Assembly (NCBI RefSeq): GCF_022682495.2
Contig: NC_071390.1
Coordinates: 173,377,220-173,441,219 of the forward strand
DNA from: Desmodus rotundus
Lineage: Eukaryota > Chordata > Mammalia > Chiroptera > Phyllostomidae
DNA: 64,000 nt
Direction: 5' to 3'
Each line of letters opens with the position of its first letter. Position 1 is the first letter of the stretch. Below the pieces are notes generated by a model. The model was not told the origin of the DNA. It saw nothing but the letters and a program-made list of their open reading frames with translations, and searched no databases. Shown here piece after piece: positions 1 through 11,869 of the stretch. The position numbers and the translations under genes were made by a program.

Positions 1-990
1 CTTTCACTGTCTCCCTGTTGGATTCCCTGACCCCACCCCCCATGTTTTCCTATTTCCTGGTTTACTCCCCTTTTTGCTGAAATACATCTTCCACTAGCTT
101 CAAAAGAATGAGTGTATGGGAAATTTAAAAAATTTTAATCCTTTTCCATCTGAAAATGGCTTTAGTTTACACTCAGGCTTGATTGAAAGGTGACTTAACA
201 GAGAATCACTTGTTGAAAATAATTTTCCTTCAGAATCTTGGGATATCGCTCTGTCTTCCAGCATATCGTGTCACTATTGTATGTTCGAATGCCACTCTGA
301 AGCTAATTTCTTTTTAGTGACTTGCTTTTGTACATAAAAACTTTAATGCTTCCCATGTTCACTGGTAGTCTAAAACTTCTGGATGCTGTGTCTTGCCGTG
401 GGTCTCTTTTTTCCACTGTGATGGGGATTTCAGGGAGGAGGGCCCTCAGTCTGAAGAGCAATGTCTTTCTATTTTGAGAAAGTTCTCTGTACTATGTATT
501 TGATAATTTCCTTACAATTTTTCTTCTTCTTACTCTTTATGGAATTCCTATTTGCTGCGTATTAGACGTCCTAGGTTGGTTCTCTAATTTTTCTTATCTC
601 TTCTATCCCAATGTCCACCTGTGATACTTTAGTTCCAGTTTTTAAAAGATTTTCGTGACAGTTCTACCAATCTTCCTATTTAATTTTTCATTTTAGTTAT
701 TATATTTTAAAATCAAATAGTTATTGCTCCTTTGTTATGTCATCCTGTTCTTTTCCATAGATTCAATATCTTGCCTTGTGTCCTTAAAGATGTTAATAAT
801 GAAATGTTTAATGTTCTTTTGCTGTCTCTGTTGTCTTTGTTTCTTCTGAGTTCCCTTTGTTTTTAGCTCTGTCTCCCATGTTGACAACTTCCTGAAAGTG
901 TTCAAGTACGTAATACTTTGTATCTGAGAGTGAGGCACTGGGACATGGGTGCAGGCTCTGTGTTGTGAGCTTCCTGAGGTCCCTGGAGGC
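1..990 (-). repeat. old LINE-derived tract, L1M-like
   Basis: This T-rich tract resembles the reverse strand of old mammalian L1 3' sequence. Segments around 235-300, 480-560 and 735-985 follow the order I remember for that family, including the phrase TTCAATATCTTGCC near 762 and GTGAGGCACTGGGACATG near 930. No open frame is credible; the two small minus frames here are by-products of the repeat. Family level is uncertain and the edges are only approximate. Confidence 0.4.
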
Positions 991-1475
991 CACCCGGATT
1001 TGTCACAGGGAGACTACATGGTCACGTTGTCAAATCTGTAGCACTTGTCTCTTCAGTGCTTTTACTTCTCCAAAGAAGATGCTTGTGTCCCTGCATGTTG
1101 GTGGTAGGGAAGGGGGATGAAATACCCCTGGCTGATGAAGACCAAACCCAAGTCAGGGAGCTGGGACTGGGGACAGGTGCCATGTCTCAGCATTCAGTCC
1201 AGTCTATAGACTTTTATTTAACACTTCTGATTTCAACCTGATGCCTCAAGTCTCCACTTCCTCCTGACTGGTGTCCTCAAGGCCTGAGACTAACCCTCCA
1301 GTCTTATGGTGGGGGCGGCAAGAGATGGGGATGCAGGGGTGGGGGTCTGGGGTCTACTGTTCTGTGTCAGACTTCCAATCAGTTCTTCAATTTTCTGTCT
1401 CGGTCCTCAGCTCAGCCTTCAGCCCCCAGATTTTCTTGAGTTCTGTGGGATAAACATATACTCAAGTGAGGGTGG
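991..1475. other. unassigned intergenic sequence
   Basis: Single-copy-looking sequence of mixed composition with only chance frames of about 60 codons. I recognise no exon, RNA gene or repeat family. Confidence 0.5.
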
Positions 1476-1479
1476 GTGA

Positions 1480-2200
1480 AGAAGCCCTGGGACCCAGATG
1501 GCCACTGATGACGAGAACATGCGTGGCCAAATGAAAACCCTGAGCAGAGGCCAGTGACTAGAGTGTGTCAGATGAGAGGGAGAATAGTAGGAGGGGGTTG
1601 GAATGAAAGATGCTGTAGGGTTGGCTAAGCCAGGGAAGGAGGCGTGGTTACAAATACAGACCACTGAAGATCTGACGTCCATTTTAAGAACTCTTGCCTG
1701 CTCTTAGGACACTGGGTCATAGGGGAAGCAGGGAGACCAATTAAGATGGATGTTTTAAGGAAGATGGAGGCTTGGACTAGTAGGCTGGAAGTGAAGAAGG
1801 AGAAAGGCATTCTGATCAGAGACACATAGTTAGGAGGTAAAGTTGACAGCACTTTGCTGACGGACGGGATAAGAAAGTTGAGAGAAGAGGGAGTGTGAGG
1901 GAGGATGCTTAGGTTTTTATCTTGGCTTGAGGAATCACGGTACCATTTGCTGAGCAGGTAATGACAGGTTGAGCGACAGTGTGGAAGTGCAGGTACATTG
2001 GGGTTTCAATTACAGTGATCCATGGTGTACCTGGGATCGAGAAAGTCTGGCACAGAGGCACAGGCACCATCTTCCTTCCACTGATTGCCACAGCAGGCCA
2101 GGTCAGACTCCACCGAGGTCTCTGTGAACTCTAATAGGCCGCAAACGAGGAGGTTTAAATGAATATCTACTCCAGGCCCTCTGGGTCTCAGAGCAATCAC
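1480..2200 (-). repeat. L2 LINE fragment
   Basis: Purine-rich sequence with phrases typical of the reverse strand of L2, such as GAAGCAGGGAGACCAATTA near 1728 and AGATGGAGGCTTGGACTAG near 1762, followed by a run resembling the usual downstream part. It is strongly diverged, so both the family call and the limits are tentative. Confidence 0.45.
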
Positions 2201-3145
2201 TCACCCTAAAGTATGACCATTTTCCTCACGTGTCTAATGCCATCTCAAGGATGCCTTCCCGCCAGGTCAGAGCTGCCATTTTATGCAGCTACATTTCTTT
2301 TCAATTCAACCCAATTTTAACCCCAATGTTCAAGTGATTTTTTTCCCATTATGCCCATCAGTGGAAGCAAATCATACCATCTTGTATAAATGCGGCTGTT
2401 TTTCTCTCTTCGCCTTTCTCATTTTAGATGGAAATCTTCTCTCTCTTCCTTTTTTTTTATTAGCAACACCACTGCCCTCCCCACGCCCCAGTGAGTTCCG
2501 CACTGCCAGCCGGTTCTGTTCCTCGTCTCCTGAGCTCTTTCCTGTCTCTCTCTGCAGGAACCCTGCAGCGATGTTTTCCTATATAATCAAATTATAGGTC
2601 AAATTCATCAAAGACGTAGCACCTAGGTACATTTCTCAGGAACATTTGAACTAATGCAGTAAGTAACACATGCTTTGCTTAAGTGGAGGAGTATTGGTAA
2701 GCCATGATGTACTTTGATAACAAAAAATGAAATAAGGAATCGAGCTGAAGATAATGCCAAAGTGCAATGTGAAAATGGAAAGCTGTGCAATCAGATGTTG
2801 CCATTGGTGCTTTTGTGATGACCATGTTTGGGTACTATCTATTATAACAGTTATTTTTATATTTGTTTTATAGTTCATTGATTTCAATAAAAACTTCCGG
2901 GTGCCTGATAGGAGGTACACACTGTACTCGGCACAAGAAGTGCAGAGATGACAGAAGAGGGTCCCTCTATGGCCAAAGGCAAAGGCAAAGGAAGAAGGCA
3001 CAGAAATGGATGCCTGCGGTGGAGGAAGCAGAGATGCCAGCAGTGGCGGCAGCGGTGAGAGGGCCAGCAGTAACACCTGCAGAGGGAGGTACCCTAACTG
3101 ACTGCCTGTTTCAGGTCGACGTTGAGAATCGTGCTTCCCCTACAC
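2201..3145. other. unassigned intergenic sequence
   Basis: I see no recognisable gene here. The 141-codon minus frame at 2651-3076 and the 104-codon plus frame at 2283-2597 lack any family motif. A purine-rich stretch at 2960-3075 is low in complexity. Confidence 0.5.
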
Positions 3146-3149
3146 GATC

Positions 3150-3300
3150 CCACTGTGTCTGCATGGCGGTCATGCAAAGTAAGACTGTGACCCTCATTTT
3201 GTAGAAAAGAAAACAGAGTACAGCAAGGTTAAGTGATTGGCTGCAAGTCACCGAGACACAGAGTGGCAGATAGCAGAAGAGAGAGAAAGCTCTCTCAGGC
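3150..3300 (-). repeat. MIR SINE fragment
   Basis: The order of a 'CTCATTTTGTAGAAAAG' segment, then AGGTTAAGTGATTGGCTGCA, then a segment ending GAGTGGCAGA follows the reverse strand of the MIR core. It is an ancient, heavily mutated copy. Confidence 0.55.
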
Positions 3301-3654
3301 ATCAAAACTGAATTACTCCCCTATCTTTCATGGGCTTTAAACTACCCTGGGCTTTCCTATGAGTGTATATTACTTTTTGAAAATATGTTTATTTAAAAAA
3401 ATATACCACCACATTCCAAACCGTTTCAGCCAGGATTCAGAGATAAGTCCCTCATCAACTCAGGAAGCTTAGCTCGGCATTCTAGAATCTTAGTAATTTG
3501 AGAGAGAAGAGTGCCTACTATATACTGAGCACCAAGTTCAGCTCTCACAAACAAAACTTCACACGTTTGCACCCGTTCAATGAGATGAATCCACACCAGT
3601 TGAATAAGCTGAACAAACTGAGTCTCAGAAGTGATGTGACGTGTACTGCAATAT

Positions 3655-3762
3655 AAATATTTAAGAACATGACACATCTGGGTGACCTTGGCCAAGTAGC
3701 TTTACCTCCCTGAGGCTCACTGTTTCCATCTGTACAATAGGGTGAATAGCATACCAAACTCA
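3655..3762 (+). repeat. MIR SINE fragment
   Basis: The phrase GTGACCTTGGCCAAGTAGC followed by CCTGAGGCTCACTGTTTCC and CATCTGTACAATAGGG is the sense MIR core. The stretch just upstream (3480-3650) looks like an older MIR or L2 piece. Confidence 0.6.
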
Positions 3763-3767
3763 TAGGA

Positions 3768-4311
3768 GAGATTTTTTATTGACATGTAACATGTTAGTTT
3801 CAGGTATATAACATGTTGATGTGATCTTTTTATACATATGCTGTGAAATGATCACCCTTATAAGCTGGTCTGTCACCATACACAGTTCCAATTTTTTCTT
3901 GTGATGACAACATTTAAGATGTACTTTATTAGCAACCTTCAAATATGCAATATAGTATTAACTACAGCCACTGTGTTGTACATTGCATCCCCAAAACCTG
4001 TGTATTTCATAACTGGAAGTTTGTACCTTTTGACAACCTTCACCCATATACAAGTACTTAACTACCTACATCCAATGCATACATCGTGTAAGTTTTTAAT
4101 CTTTTCTTACACAAATGGTAGCATATTGTACACTTTCTGAATCTTACCTTTTTCACTTAATACATCTTAGCAATTTTCCCATAAATATACATGAAGAACT
4201 TCATTGTGTAGATAAATAAAACTTTATTTAACAATCTCCTCCTGATGAACATTAAGGTAGTTTCTGATCTTCTACAATTATAAACAATGATTTATAGAAT
4301 TACCTTGTATA
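3768..4311 (-). repeat. old L1 3' region, first part of an interrupted element
   Basis: The sequence follows the reverse strand of an old L1 3' region: a GTTAGTTTCAGGTATATAAC segment, then a stretch on the pattern 'gtacattgcatcc...tataactggaagtttgtacc', then a second 3'-region segment ending ACCTTGTATA. The tract stops at the TA that borders a mariner insertion and resumes after it and after a solo LTR. Confidence 0.7.
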
Positions 4312-4313
4312 TA

Positions 4314-4856
4314 CGAGGGGGACCCCAAAGATGGAATTTATTTATTAAAATTTGTGTATGTATTCTCACATATTTAAACTTCAGTCACCTTCAAAGTACT
4401 CTCCATTTGATGCAATATACCCATCATGATGTTTCTGAACTCATCAATTTTGATGCCTTTTAGTGCTTCTGTGGTGTTTTGTTTCACCTCTTCCACATTG
4501 GCAAAATGTTTCCTTTTGAAGAGTGCTTCCATCTGGGAAAATAAAAAATCAGTTGCTTGGGGTGAGATGGGGTGAGTAGGGAGGGTGGGGCAGAGGGTCA
4601 TGCTGTTTTGAGTCAAATACTGCTGAGCACTCAACATGGTCTAGGCAGGGGCATAAATCACCCATCATGAAATAGGCAAACATGTTGAAAGAATCTCCCC
4701 CCAAAATTCACTGAAGCCAAACACAGCCTCTCACAACAACACCAGCTGGTACACTGATACAGATGGGTCCCTAGAACACTCACCTAGTGGGGGAAGACTG
4801 TACTACAAGGGGTCCACCCTTCCAAAGATAATTCTGGTTTTTGGGGGGTACCCTTA
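4314..4856 (-). mobile_element. mariner remnant (internally deleted)
   Basis: Terminal inverted repeats are visible: CGAGGGGGACCCC at the left end, and the right end reads as TAAGGGTACCCCCC on the opposite strand. Both ends are bordered by TA (4312-4313 and 4857-4858), the duplication expected of Tc1/mariner elements. At about 543 bp it is less than half the usual 1.3 kb, and only the 3' part of the transposase gene can be recognised. It sits inside an old L1, so it is younger than that L1. It cannot be autonomous. Confidence 0.85.
4374..4637 (-). pseudogene. mariner transposase C-terminal remnant
   Basis: The 87-codon minus frame reads like the end of a mariner transposase. A SPQATDFLF segment corresponds to the family's SPDLAPCDFFLF, which holds the last catalytic aspartate. 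It is followed by FKRKHFANVEEVKQNTTEA and LKGIKIDEF, matching the conserved 'LKG-RF-xVEEV-xxTTEALKGI' stretch. The first two catalytic aspartates and the N-terminal DNA-binding region are absent, and the C-terminal end is scrambled, so this is a dead fragment. Confidence 0.85.
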
Positions 4857-4897
4857 TATATCATTTCCCTCCTGAGCAAAAATGTTGAATAAATACC

Positions 4898-5443
4898 TGA
4901 CGCAGATCTCGGCCAGCAAGATCTGTTGTGGTTGCCATATACACACACATGGACTACCGAGATCCTGTGGGAGAAAAGGGATGGCCGCAGCCACTCTCTC
5001 AAGAGGGGAGCACCCGACCCTTGCCTTGACAGGCTTTTATTGTTTTTCTAGGCCCCTTACATCAAAGAAGGTCCTCCTTTACTATGCAAAGGTTTGTTTT
5101 GGGTGGTTATCTTTTGCAGACAAAGGAGAGGGTGTCGCTGAATACATCAAAGGAGGATATTTGCAATGTAAAGGGAGAAGTGGTCCAAAGGGCTGGGTTC
5201 CACACCTGGAAGGTCTAGCCCAGATTTGGGGAAGATAAAGATACTCAGTAAACATTTGTTTGCCTCAGGGTGGGGGAGATTTAGCAAGAGCAAGTCTCAT
5301 AGCAGTCAAGATACAATGCAGGCCTGATTTCCCACTGGAGAACTTATCCATGGACGTGGGTCCTGCCCACCAACCTCGCTCCCCACTGGTTTTTCCGAGT
5401 GGGGGCTGAGCCACATTTCCCACACTTGGAACGGTTCCCCACA
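4898..5443 (-). mobile_element. solo endogenous retrovirus LTR
   Basis: Read on the minus strand this 546-bp unit begins TGTGGGGAACC and ends CTGCGTCA, the TG...CA ends of an LTR. It is flanked by a perfect 6-bp direct repeat AATACC (4892-4897 and 5444-5449). A polyadenylation signal AATAAA lies at 5036-5041 on the minus strand. No retroviral coding sequence adjoins it, so it is a solo LTR left by recombination. The 6-bp duplication is usual for beta-like (ERV2/ERVK) elements, but class is inferred only from that. A diverged relative lies at 43914-44502. It is inserted in the old L1. Confidence 0.88.
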
Positions 5444-5770
5444 AATACCTAGAAGTAGAAGTCCCAACTCAAAGAACACATGCATGTCTAACTTTCACAG
5501 CTGCTTCAAATTATCCTTTGTAGTGTTGTGCAAATTTGCACTGCCCTCAGGTACATATAAAAGCACTTGCTTTCCTGTAACTCCAACAGTGTCCAAATTT
5601 GGGATGATTGCCAATCTAGGAGGTAAATAATGACGTTCTGAGTAGTTGCAATTTGTATTTCTCCATTGATGAGCAAGGGAAACACCTTTTCATGTGTTTT
5701 ATATTTTCATTTGTATCTCTCCTTCTATCTGTCCACATCATTTGCCATTTGTCTTTCGATGGTGAGTGTG
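5444..5770 (-). repeat. old L1 3' region, continuation after the solo LTR
   Basis: Sequence resumes with TACCTAGAAGTAGAAGTC (compare the family's 'tcctagaagtggaattgc'), continues through a CCAACAGTGTCCAAA segment and ends in CACCTTTTCATGTGTTTTAT. This joins logically to the short L1 piece at 4859-4897, showing one L1 interrupted twice. Confidence 0.7.
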
Positions 5771-5859
5771 AAATGATAGAAAGCATGTTGGTCTTTGCCC
5801 CCAATTCCTGGCACAGAGCTCCTGAAACCTTTGAAATTTCCTAAGCAATAAGAACACTA

Positions 5860-6650
5860 GGAGAATCTCGTGTTCTAATATTTGGTTTGTGACTCTGCTT
5901 CCAGACACTGAGTCCCTAAATCCCTTGAAATTTCCTGGGTGATAAAAGTGTCTTTTGACCTAATGAGGTGACTCCAGGTGGGCTCCTGGGTGGGGGGTGG
6001 TCACCAGTAAGTCCAGGCCATTATTAGAAGCCTGGGATTTTCAACCCCACTCCCCTTATTCCAGAGAGGGGTAGGGGCTTGTGAAAGAGTTTACAAGGGA
6101 CCATGCTTATGTGCAGAAGCCTTATTTATTATATAAGCCATAAAAGTCCCACAGGTTTGGGGTTCCGAGAGCTTCCTGGTTGGTGAACACATGGAGGTGC
6201 TGGGGGAGTGGCCACCCTGGACAGGTCATGGAAGCTCTTGACCTGTCCTTGCCCTACTCATCTCTTCCATCTTATGACACCCTTTTATAATAAACTGGTC
6301 AACAGTAAGTAAACTGTTTTTCTGAGTTACATGAGCCACTCTAGAAAATGAGTTGAACCCAAAAGAAGGAATCATGGGAGCCTCTGATTTATAGCCAATC
6401 AGTTGAAAGCACAGGTGATAACATGCACTTTCAATTGGCATCTAAAGAAGGGGTGTGGTTTGGTGGGACTGAGCCCTTAACCTGTGGGATCTGACTCAAT
6501 CTTCAGGTAGACAGTGTCAGAATTGAGTTAAATTGTAGGACACCCAGCTGGTGTCACAGAACTGCTTGGTGTGGGCAAAACCCCACGCATCCGGGGTCAG
6601 AAGTGTGACTGGTGGTAGTGCGAGAGAGAAGGGGAAAACGTGGGAGAAGT
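5860..6650 (+). repeat. old LTR-like interspersed repeat, family not named
   Basis: The layout is that of an LTR: a CATAAAAGTCCC TATA-like box near 6139, an AATAAA within TTTATAATAAACTGGT near 6284, then segments such as GATTTATAGCCAATCAGTTG and GGACTGAGCCCTTAACCTGT that I recognise from a widespread mammalian repeat. I cannot name the family with certainty and see no retroviral genes beside it. Confidence 0.45.
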
Positions 6651-6659
6651 AAAGGTTTT

Positions 6660-7930
6660 CTAAACAGTGGGCCTTCTCTTACTGTTTCCTAATTAGCCAC
6701 TTGTCTAGGCCATGAGTTGCAATTGTTTCTCTTAATTTGCATAGCGTATTCCTTTCCTTTGCCCATGTATCCTGTAGAGGAGGGCAAGAAGCCAGGTAAG
6801 CCTTTGCCAAAGCTGTAAGCCTCTGGGTTGTGGCTGATGAGAGCTCATGATCTAGCCAGAAAAGAAAGACTGCAATTGCTGCTAATAATACACACCAAGC
6901 AGTAGAAATGAAAGGCATCCAATTGTATGTTACACTTTTCTTTTTCCTTAAAAAAAATTTGAAAACTTGATTTTAACAGATGATTTGCTTTGAAGTCTGA
7001 ACTTTGTAAAGTTTGCTAAGTTTCTTTTCTTATTTGTTTTTGCTTTTGTTTTTGTTTTACTAAAGAGAACTCATTTGGATTTTTTTTTAAACTTAGAGAA
7101 AGGTGCTAGTCTCTTGTCTCAGACTAGAGGGCCTATGACTTCTGCCCTAACACTTGAACCAGGTGACCACAGGAGACTGCCACCAGAGGATTACATTTCT
7201 GGTGCCAACTTTTTGACAGGTTAACAAACCCCTTTGGGAGTTGATTTGAAAAATGAAAGGTAAAAAGTGACAACTTTGTGACACCATTTAAGAACGATAA
7301 ATGTTTTCAACAAACCCAACACTTACACTAAGCCTAGGCTTAGAATCATATTTAATCATTCTAGAATCCGTCCATGAAGGGCATTCTTGGGTGTTTTCAC
7401 ATTGCGGAAGGTTATAACCAGAGGCTCTCTGTCATCACAGCATGTCACCTGGCAATTAAGTGTACAAGATAGATTTGCTGGTTGACTGATACACTTTGTT
7501 ATGCATAGCGTACTTCTTAAGGATGCAGAACTTTCTTTGAGGAAGCAAACAAAATAGTGGCTTCCTGCCCGTAACTTATTTGCTCCTGGGAAGCCCCAGC
7601 ATCTTTCCCCTCAAATACTGATGAGGTGAACTCTGAATCACTTAAACTGACCACCTGACATGGGAACCAGAGGCAGCCACTGGGTCCCCCAGGCCCAGGG
7701 CTTCGCTGCCTCCAGGAGGCAGCTGGATGAGCTGCCCATAGCTCATATCAGGCTCAACCCTCAGAGTCCAGTGTGGCCTAGACCTGGAGACCTTGTGTCA
7801 GACAGGCAAGAAACAAAAGTCAAGACACTCGCCCTCCCTCTCATATATCTGCAGTTGGTGCGATTAAGACGTTAAACTCTCTCAAAGCTCAGAATGTATG
7901 GAGAGAGGTCAATTCTGGGAAAGTACAAGT
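6660..7930. other. unassigned intergenic sequence
   Basis: A 79-codon minus frame at 6679-6918 starts with a hydrophobic stretch of about 20 residues and then a charged region. It matches no family I recognise and has no neighbouring exon. A T-rich stretch at 7020-7100 and plain sequence fill the rest. Confidence 0.45.
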
Positions 7931-7939
7931 TACTCATAC

Positions 7940-8270
7940 GTCATCACATACGTGTTGAGCACTTGCTATGTCCTGGGCACCCTTCACGCTTAGGAGTTCC
8001 AGCAATGACCAAGACACGCAAAACAAACAGACACATGACATCATATGCACAAACAGGGTGCTACCAGGGGCAGGGTGACTCAGAGCAGTCCAGGAAGGCC
8101 TCTCTGAAGAGGCAAGTTTGAGCTGAGAGCTTTACAGAATGGAAATGAACCAGACGTGGGAAGAGCTAGGGAGATAATATCAGAAGGGACCTGTGAGGCA
8201 CATCCCTGTACTGAAGGAAATTCAAAGGAAGAGTCAAAGAAGAAGAGGAGGTGAGGGAGTTGCCAGCAGT
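7940..8270 (-). repeat. L2 LINE fragment
   Basis: The phrase GTTGAGCACTTGCTATGTCC followed by a diverged 'caatgaccaagacac' stretch and then CCAGGAAGGCCTCTCTGAAG is the reverse strand of the L2 3' end. The copy is ancient and its left limit is uncertain. Confidence 0.5.
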
Positions 8271-9605
8271 GTATTTAAAACGCTGACCACCATTGAGCCA
8301 TCTCAACCCTATCATCATGCGGATACAAAATCAAAGGCTCAGAAAAATTAATTTTGTAAAAGCCACCAAGCTTGGGCAAGAGGCATCATGGTGATCGTCT
8401 TGAACACCAACCAGCTAGTTCCTTCTGCAACGTGATGCCTCTTTTATAAACCCCTACATGGCCAACATTAAACTTCCGTAGATATTCAGAATCTGTAGCA
8501 AGATTCCAGCAAGAAGACAGATGAGCTGATTTAGCTATGGGTTGGGGGGGTGGGGGTGGAGAAAAGCACTCAGATGCCTATTAAAGTCTTCCATGCAGAG
8601 AACTACCCAGTCAATCAGGATTCTCAAGCACCACGACTGCAATTCTAAATGATAAAAAAAGTGTCATTTAAAAAATCCCAAAAGACAGATGGAAAAGAGA
8701 ATGATGGCTAAGAGGGCTTTAAAATAGTTGCTTCAATCTTGTCATAATGAAAATTCCAAGGAGGTCTCATGAATAACATGTTGCTGGGGAAAATGTATGT
8801 ATAGGTGTATATATAATTCATTGCATGTGTTATGAAAAATATGGAAAAGGTTGCTGCTATGCCCAGCAAAGCCTGGATGGGCCTATTGGCGCAGTCCATT
8901 AGTCCATTTACTGAAAGTTCGTGGTCTTCCTGCTTGCTGACCATGAACCAGCTGGGAAAACCAGCATGTGCTTGTTGGGTCAGGTTTCTGTCCACACACA
9001 CCCAGGACTCAGATGCTCAGGGGGCAGTGCCCTTCACCCTGGTCTCTTCTTTTCCAGGCTCTCTGACCTCCCCCAAGACACTTGTTCCTGAAAGCTCAGC
9101 TTCATGCTGCCTGAGTCCACTATGGTCAAGGCCCCCCATCTGGTAAGACAAAGATGACTGGACTAGGGCCTTCCAGAGCCAGCGGGGAAAAGCATCTCCA
9201 AGATCTGTAAGACTTCTGGGTGTTAATACTATGCCCACTTTCGAATACTGTGGATACATTTTTATGCTAAAGCGTACTCTCTCCTTTTCATGGAGGATGA
9301 GAAATGGAAAGAAGTAAGAAATGACAAGGGCCAAAACCTTCAGCCTGCCTCCCAGACACATGCCAGGCTCTAGAACGGCTAAAGGAAGCTGTTCCCTAAG
9401 GCCTCCTGTGCTCCAACTCTGTCCACCGCTACAGCATTGGTTTCCTTTCAGAATTTTCTCCCTGCTGGTATGTCTGCTGAAGGCCCCATCCTGCTTAGGA
9501 TTCAGCTACCATGAGTCTAACCATTCATCACCTGGGTCCTAAAGGGAGGGGAAGGTTGGAGACATTCCTGCCAGAATCTTATACATTTGTCAGAAATTGG
9601 GTTCC
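8271..9605. other. unassigned intergenic sequence
   Basis: No gene recognised. The 97- to 114-codon frames between 8708 and 9361 overlap one another on both strands and carry no motif. A G-rich run at 8538-8560 could form a quadruplex. Confidence 0.5.
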
Positions 9606-9611
9606 CCATAC

Positions 9612-9992
9612 CTAAACATAATAAAGGCCATACATGGCAAACCCACTGCCAGCATCATACTCAACAGTCAAAAACTACAAGTGTTCCCCCTTAAGACCGG
9701 GAACAAGACAGGGAAAGAGAAAGACAATTACTATATGATCTCACTCATACGTGGACTCTTACAAGCAAACTGAACTAACAAGCAAAACAGAGACAGACTC
9801 AGATGGAGCACAGATGACAGCTAGTTGGGGCTGGGGGAAGTGAAGTAGAGGGAGGGATTGAGCAAAAATGTAAAAGGGCTCATGGACATGGACAACAGTG
9901 TGGTGATTTCTGGGGGGAGGACTATAAGGGGACTAAATGGTAATGAAAAAAATAGAGTAAAGATGAAATCTAAAATAAAAATAAAAAAGAAA
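9612..9992 (+). mobile_element. bat-type L1 3' end with an internal deletion
   Basis: Positions 9617-9712 translate as NIIKAIHGKPTASIILN and onward, which is the reverse transcriptase segment of L1 ORF2. Right after it the sequence jumps to the ORF2 end and 3' UTR (CTATATGATCTCACTCATAC near 9732, then CATGGACATGGACAACAG near 9881) and ends in an A-rich tail near 9970-9992. Several kilobases that normally separate these parts are missing. The element is 5'-truncated and internally deleted and codes for nothing. Confidence 0.85.
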
Positions 9993-11185
9993 CTGATTTC
10001 CCTTTGCACAGGAACAGCCTCCTTCTCTCAGGCCAAAGTGACAGACAAGGATACAAGTGGCAGTCGGAAAGGTAAATTGTTGAGACTCTGTCTTTTAAAC
10101 CACATCCTGCAGTTTGGAAATAAAGCTTCGTATTTTTAGAATGCCAAAAGAATTGTTCTGGCTCTGCCCCTGCAGTTTTAGTAATGGCCTTGAGCTCTAA
10201 ACCCTGACCTTGAAAAGAAAACCGTTTACATTGTAAATGCTCCAGCACTATGAAGACTATTCTTTCTGGGAATATCCAAGGGAGGCTGAGAGTTCAGAAT
10301 AGGCTTTTTCCTTTCTTCTGAAAGGCCTAATCCGCTGGGCTTTCACGGTGACAAAATCAAACTCTTAACAGTAATTGTGCACGGGCTCTAGCTGTGAACT
10401 TGCAGAAAACCTGAAATTTCATGCAACCAATCCTGTTCTGGGGATTTTCCCACCGATCATCAGGAAATGGAGCTTCTAGAAAGGCTTGGAGGAAATCAGA
10501 GCATACGGGCTCTCGGGTGAGCAAACTCGCTAACAACACACCTTGAAAGTCATCTCTTCTTCCCACACACGCAAGCTCAGAGTCGAGGTTCATTGGGCCA
10601 GGCCTGGAGCTCTGCAGAGGCACACAGGGGCTCAAGAAAACAGACCCTGTTTATCTCCAGTATCTTAAGTCAGCCTAGTATGGCACTCCAATATTCTCAT
10701 TCTTCTAGAGTTCAGCTGGCAAAGGAAAAACTCAGAGTGGCTGACCCCAGGTGCTCAGACAGAGTGTCAGGTGGAAAGATTCAGTTCCTTCTGAGCCGTG
10801 AGAAAAACAGCAGTAGGTGGATGGGAGAAGCAAGAGGAAGCTGTCAACTCCCCTGGGTTGTGGGGGGCAGGGCAGGGTGCCCTCCCTAATCGTTAAAACT
10901 GTGTAAATGTAGAATGAGCTAGATCCAAAGGCCACCATCAGCTGGTCACTGAAGATGCCCAAGGGGTGTAATGTAGTGACATGAAGGGAATCTTTCACTG
11001 ACAAGCCGATACTGGCTGTCTCTGTGGCCGTGGACCAGCCTCACAGTGTGGCCCCTGCTGGCCTTGCAGGAGCAGCTTTGCAACATGGGGTCCGTGAATG
11101 GGCCAAGACAGGAGCAATCACTTCTTGGGGTCTTGGACTCCTTAGGAAGTTCTCCGTTTGTGCCACGACTAGTCCATTAACTCAC
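9993..11185. other. unassigned intergenic sequence
   Basis: No gene or clear repeat recognised. Overlapping frames of 90-98 codons on both strands show no family motif. Confidence 0.5.
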
Positions 11186-11189
11186 TAAA

Positions 11190-11330
11190 CTGCACAACAG
11201 CTCTAAAGAGGTAGGTACTCTTATTGTTCTGTTTTACAGAAACGGGACAGAGAGGTGAATTATGTGCCCAAGGTCACAGAGCAATCAGGTAATGGGAAGA
11301 AACCCTGGCTGTCATTCTCCAGAGTCCCCT
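11190..11330 (-). repeat. MIR SINE
   Basis: Clear reverse-strand MIR core: AGAGGTAGGTACTCTTATTG, then TTTTACAGAAACGGGACAGA, then GTGCCCAAGGTCACAGAGCA. Confidence 0.75.
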
Positions 11331-11865
11331 CTCTTTACCTCTGAACGATTCTGCCTGAGAAGGACCTCTGCAGGCCCTCCGACACCCACTTGTGTGACCA
11401 CCATCTGCTGTGTCTGCCTTCCCTACCAGGGCCTGTTCCATTAATAGATCTGGAATCTTCTGGCATCAATTTTATAATGGCAATATCCCCTCCCCCACCA
11501 CCAAGACTAAGAAAAACCCCAAGATAATAGGCCTTTTGGTCACTGTATCTTTCAAACACACCATCCCACATACACATGCAGCAGGCACCACTGATGCATT
11601 CGAAGCGGAAGGAATGCAAGGTTTGGTGTCCGTACACACACATATTATCACAGTTCAACTGCGTGGGTAGTATCAAGTCAGAAAGAAATGAGGCCAAAGC
11701 AAATATATATATAACACCATATGTGTATATCTACATAACAGCATGTATATAAATTTTGCTTTTGTGTCTTAATTTTTTGTTTTATAAGTAATTCTTGTTT
11801 AAATATTGAAAACAAAGAGAATGATGGTTTCTGACACATATAGTGTTATATGCCAAGTACTAGCC
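11331..11865. other. unassigned intergenic sequence
   Basis: No gene recognised. The 120-codon minus frame at 11335-11697 overlaps the MIR edge and has no motif. An AT-rich alternating stretch lies at 11700-11760. Confidence 0.5.
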
Positions 11866-11869
11866 TAAA

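Noticed and set aside
6679..6918. 79-codon minus frame with a hydrophobic N-terminal stretch
   Set aside because: Looks like a small membrane protein at first sight, but no family match, promoter or exon context supports it.
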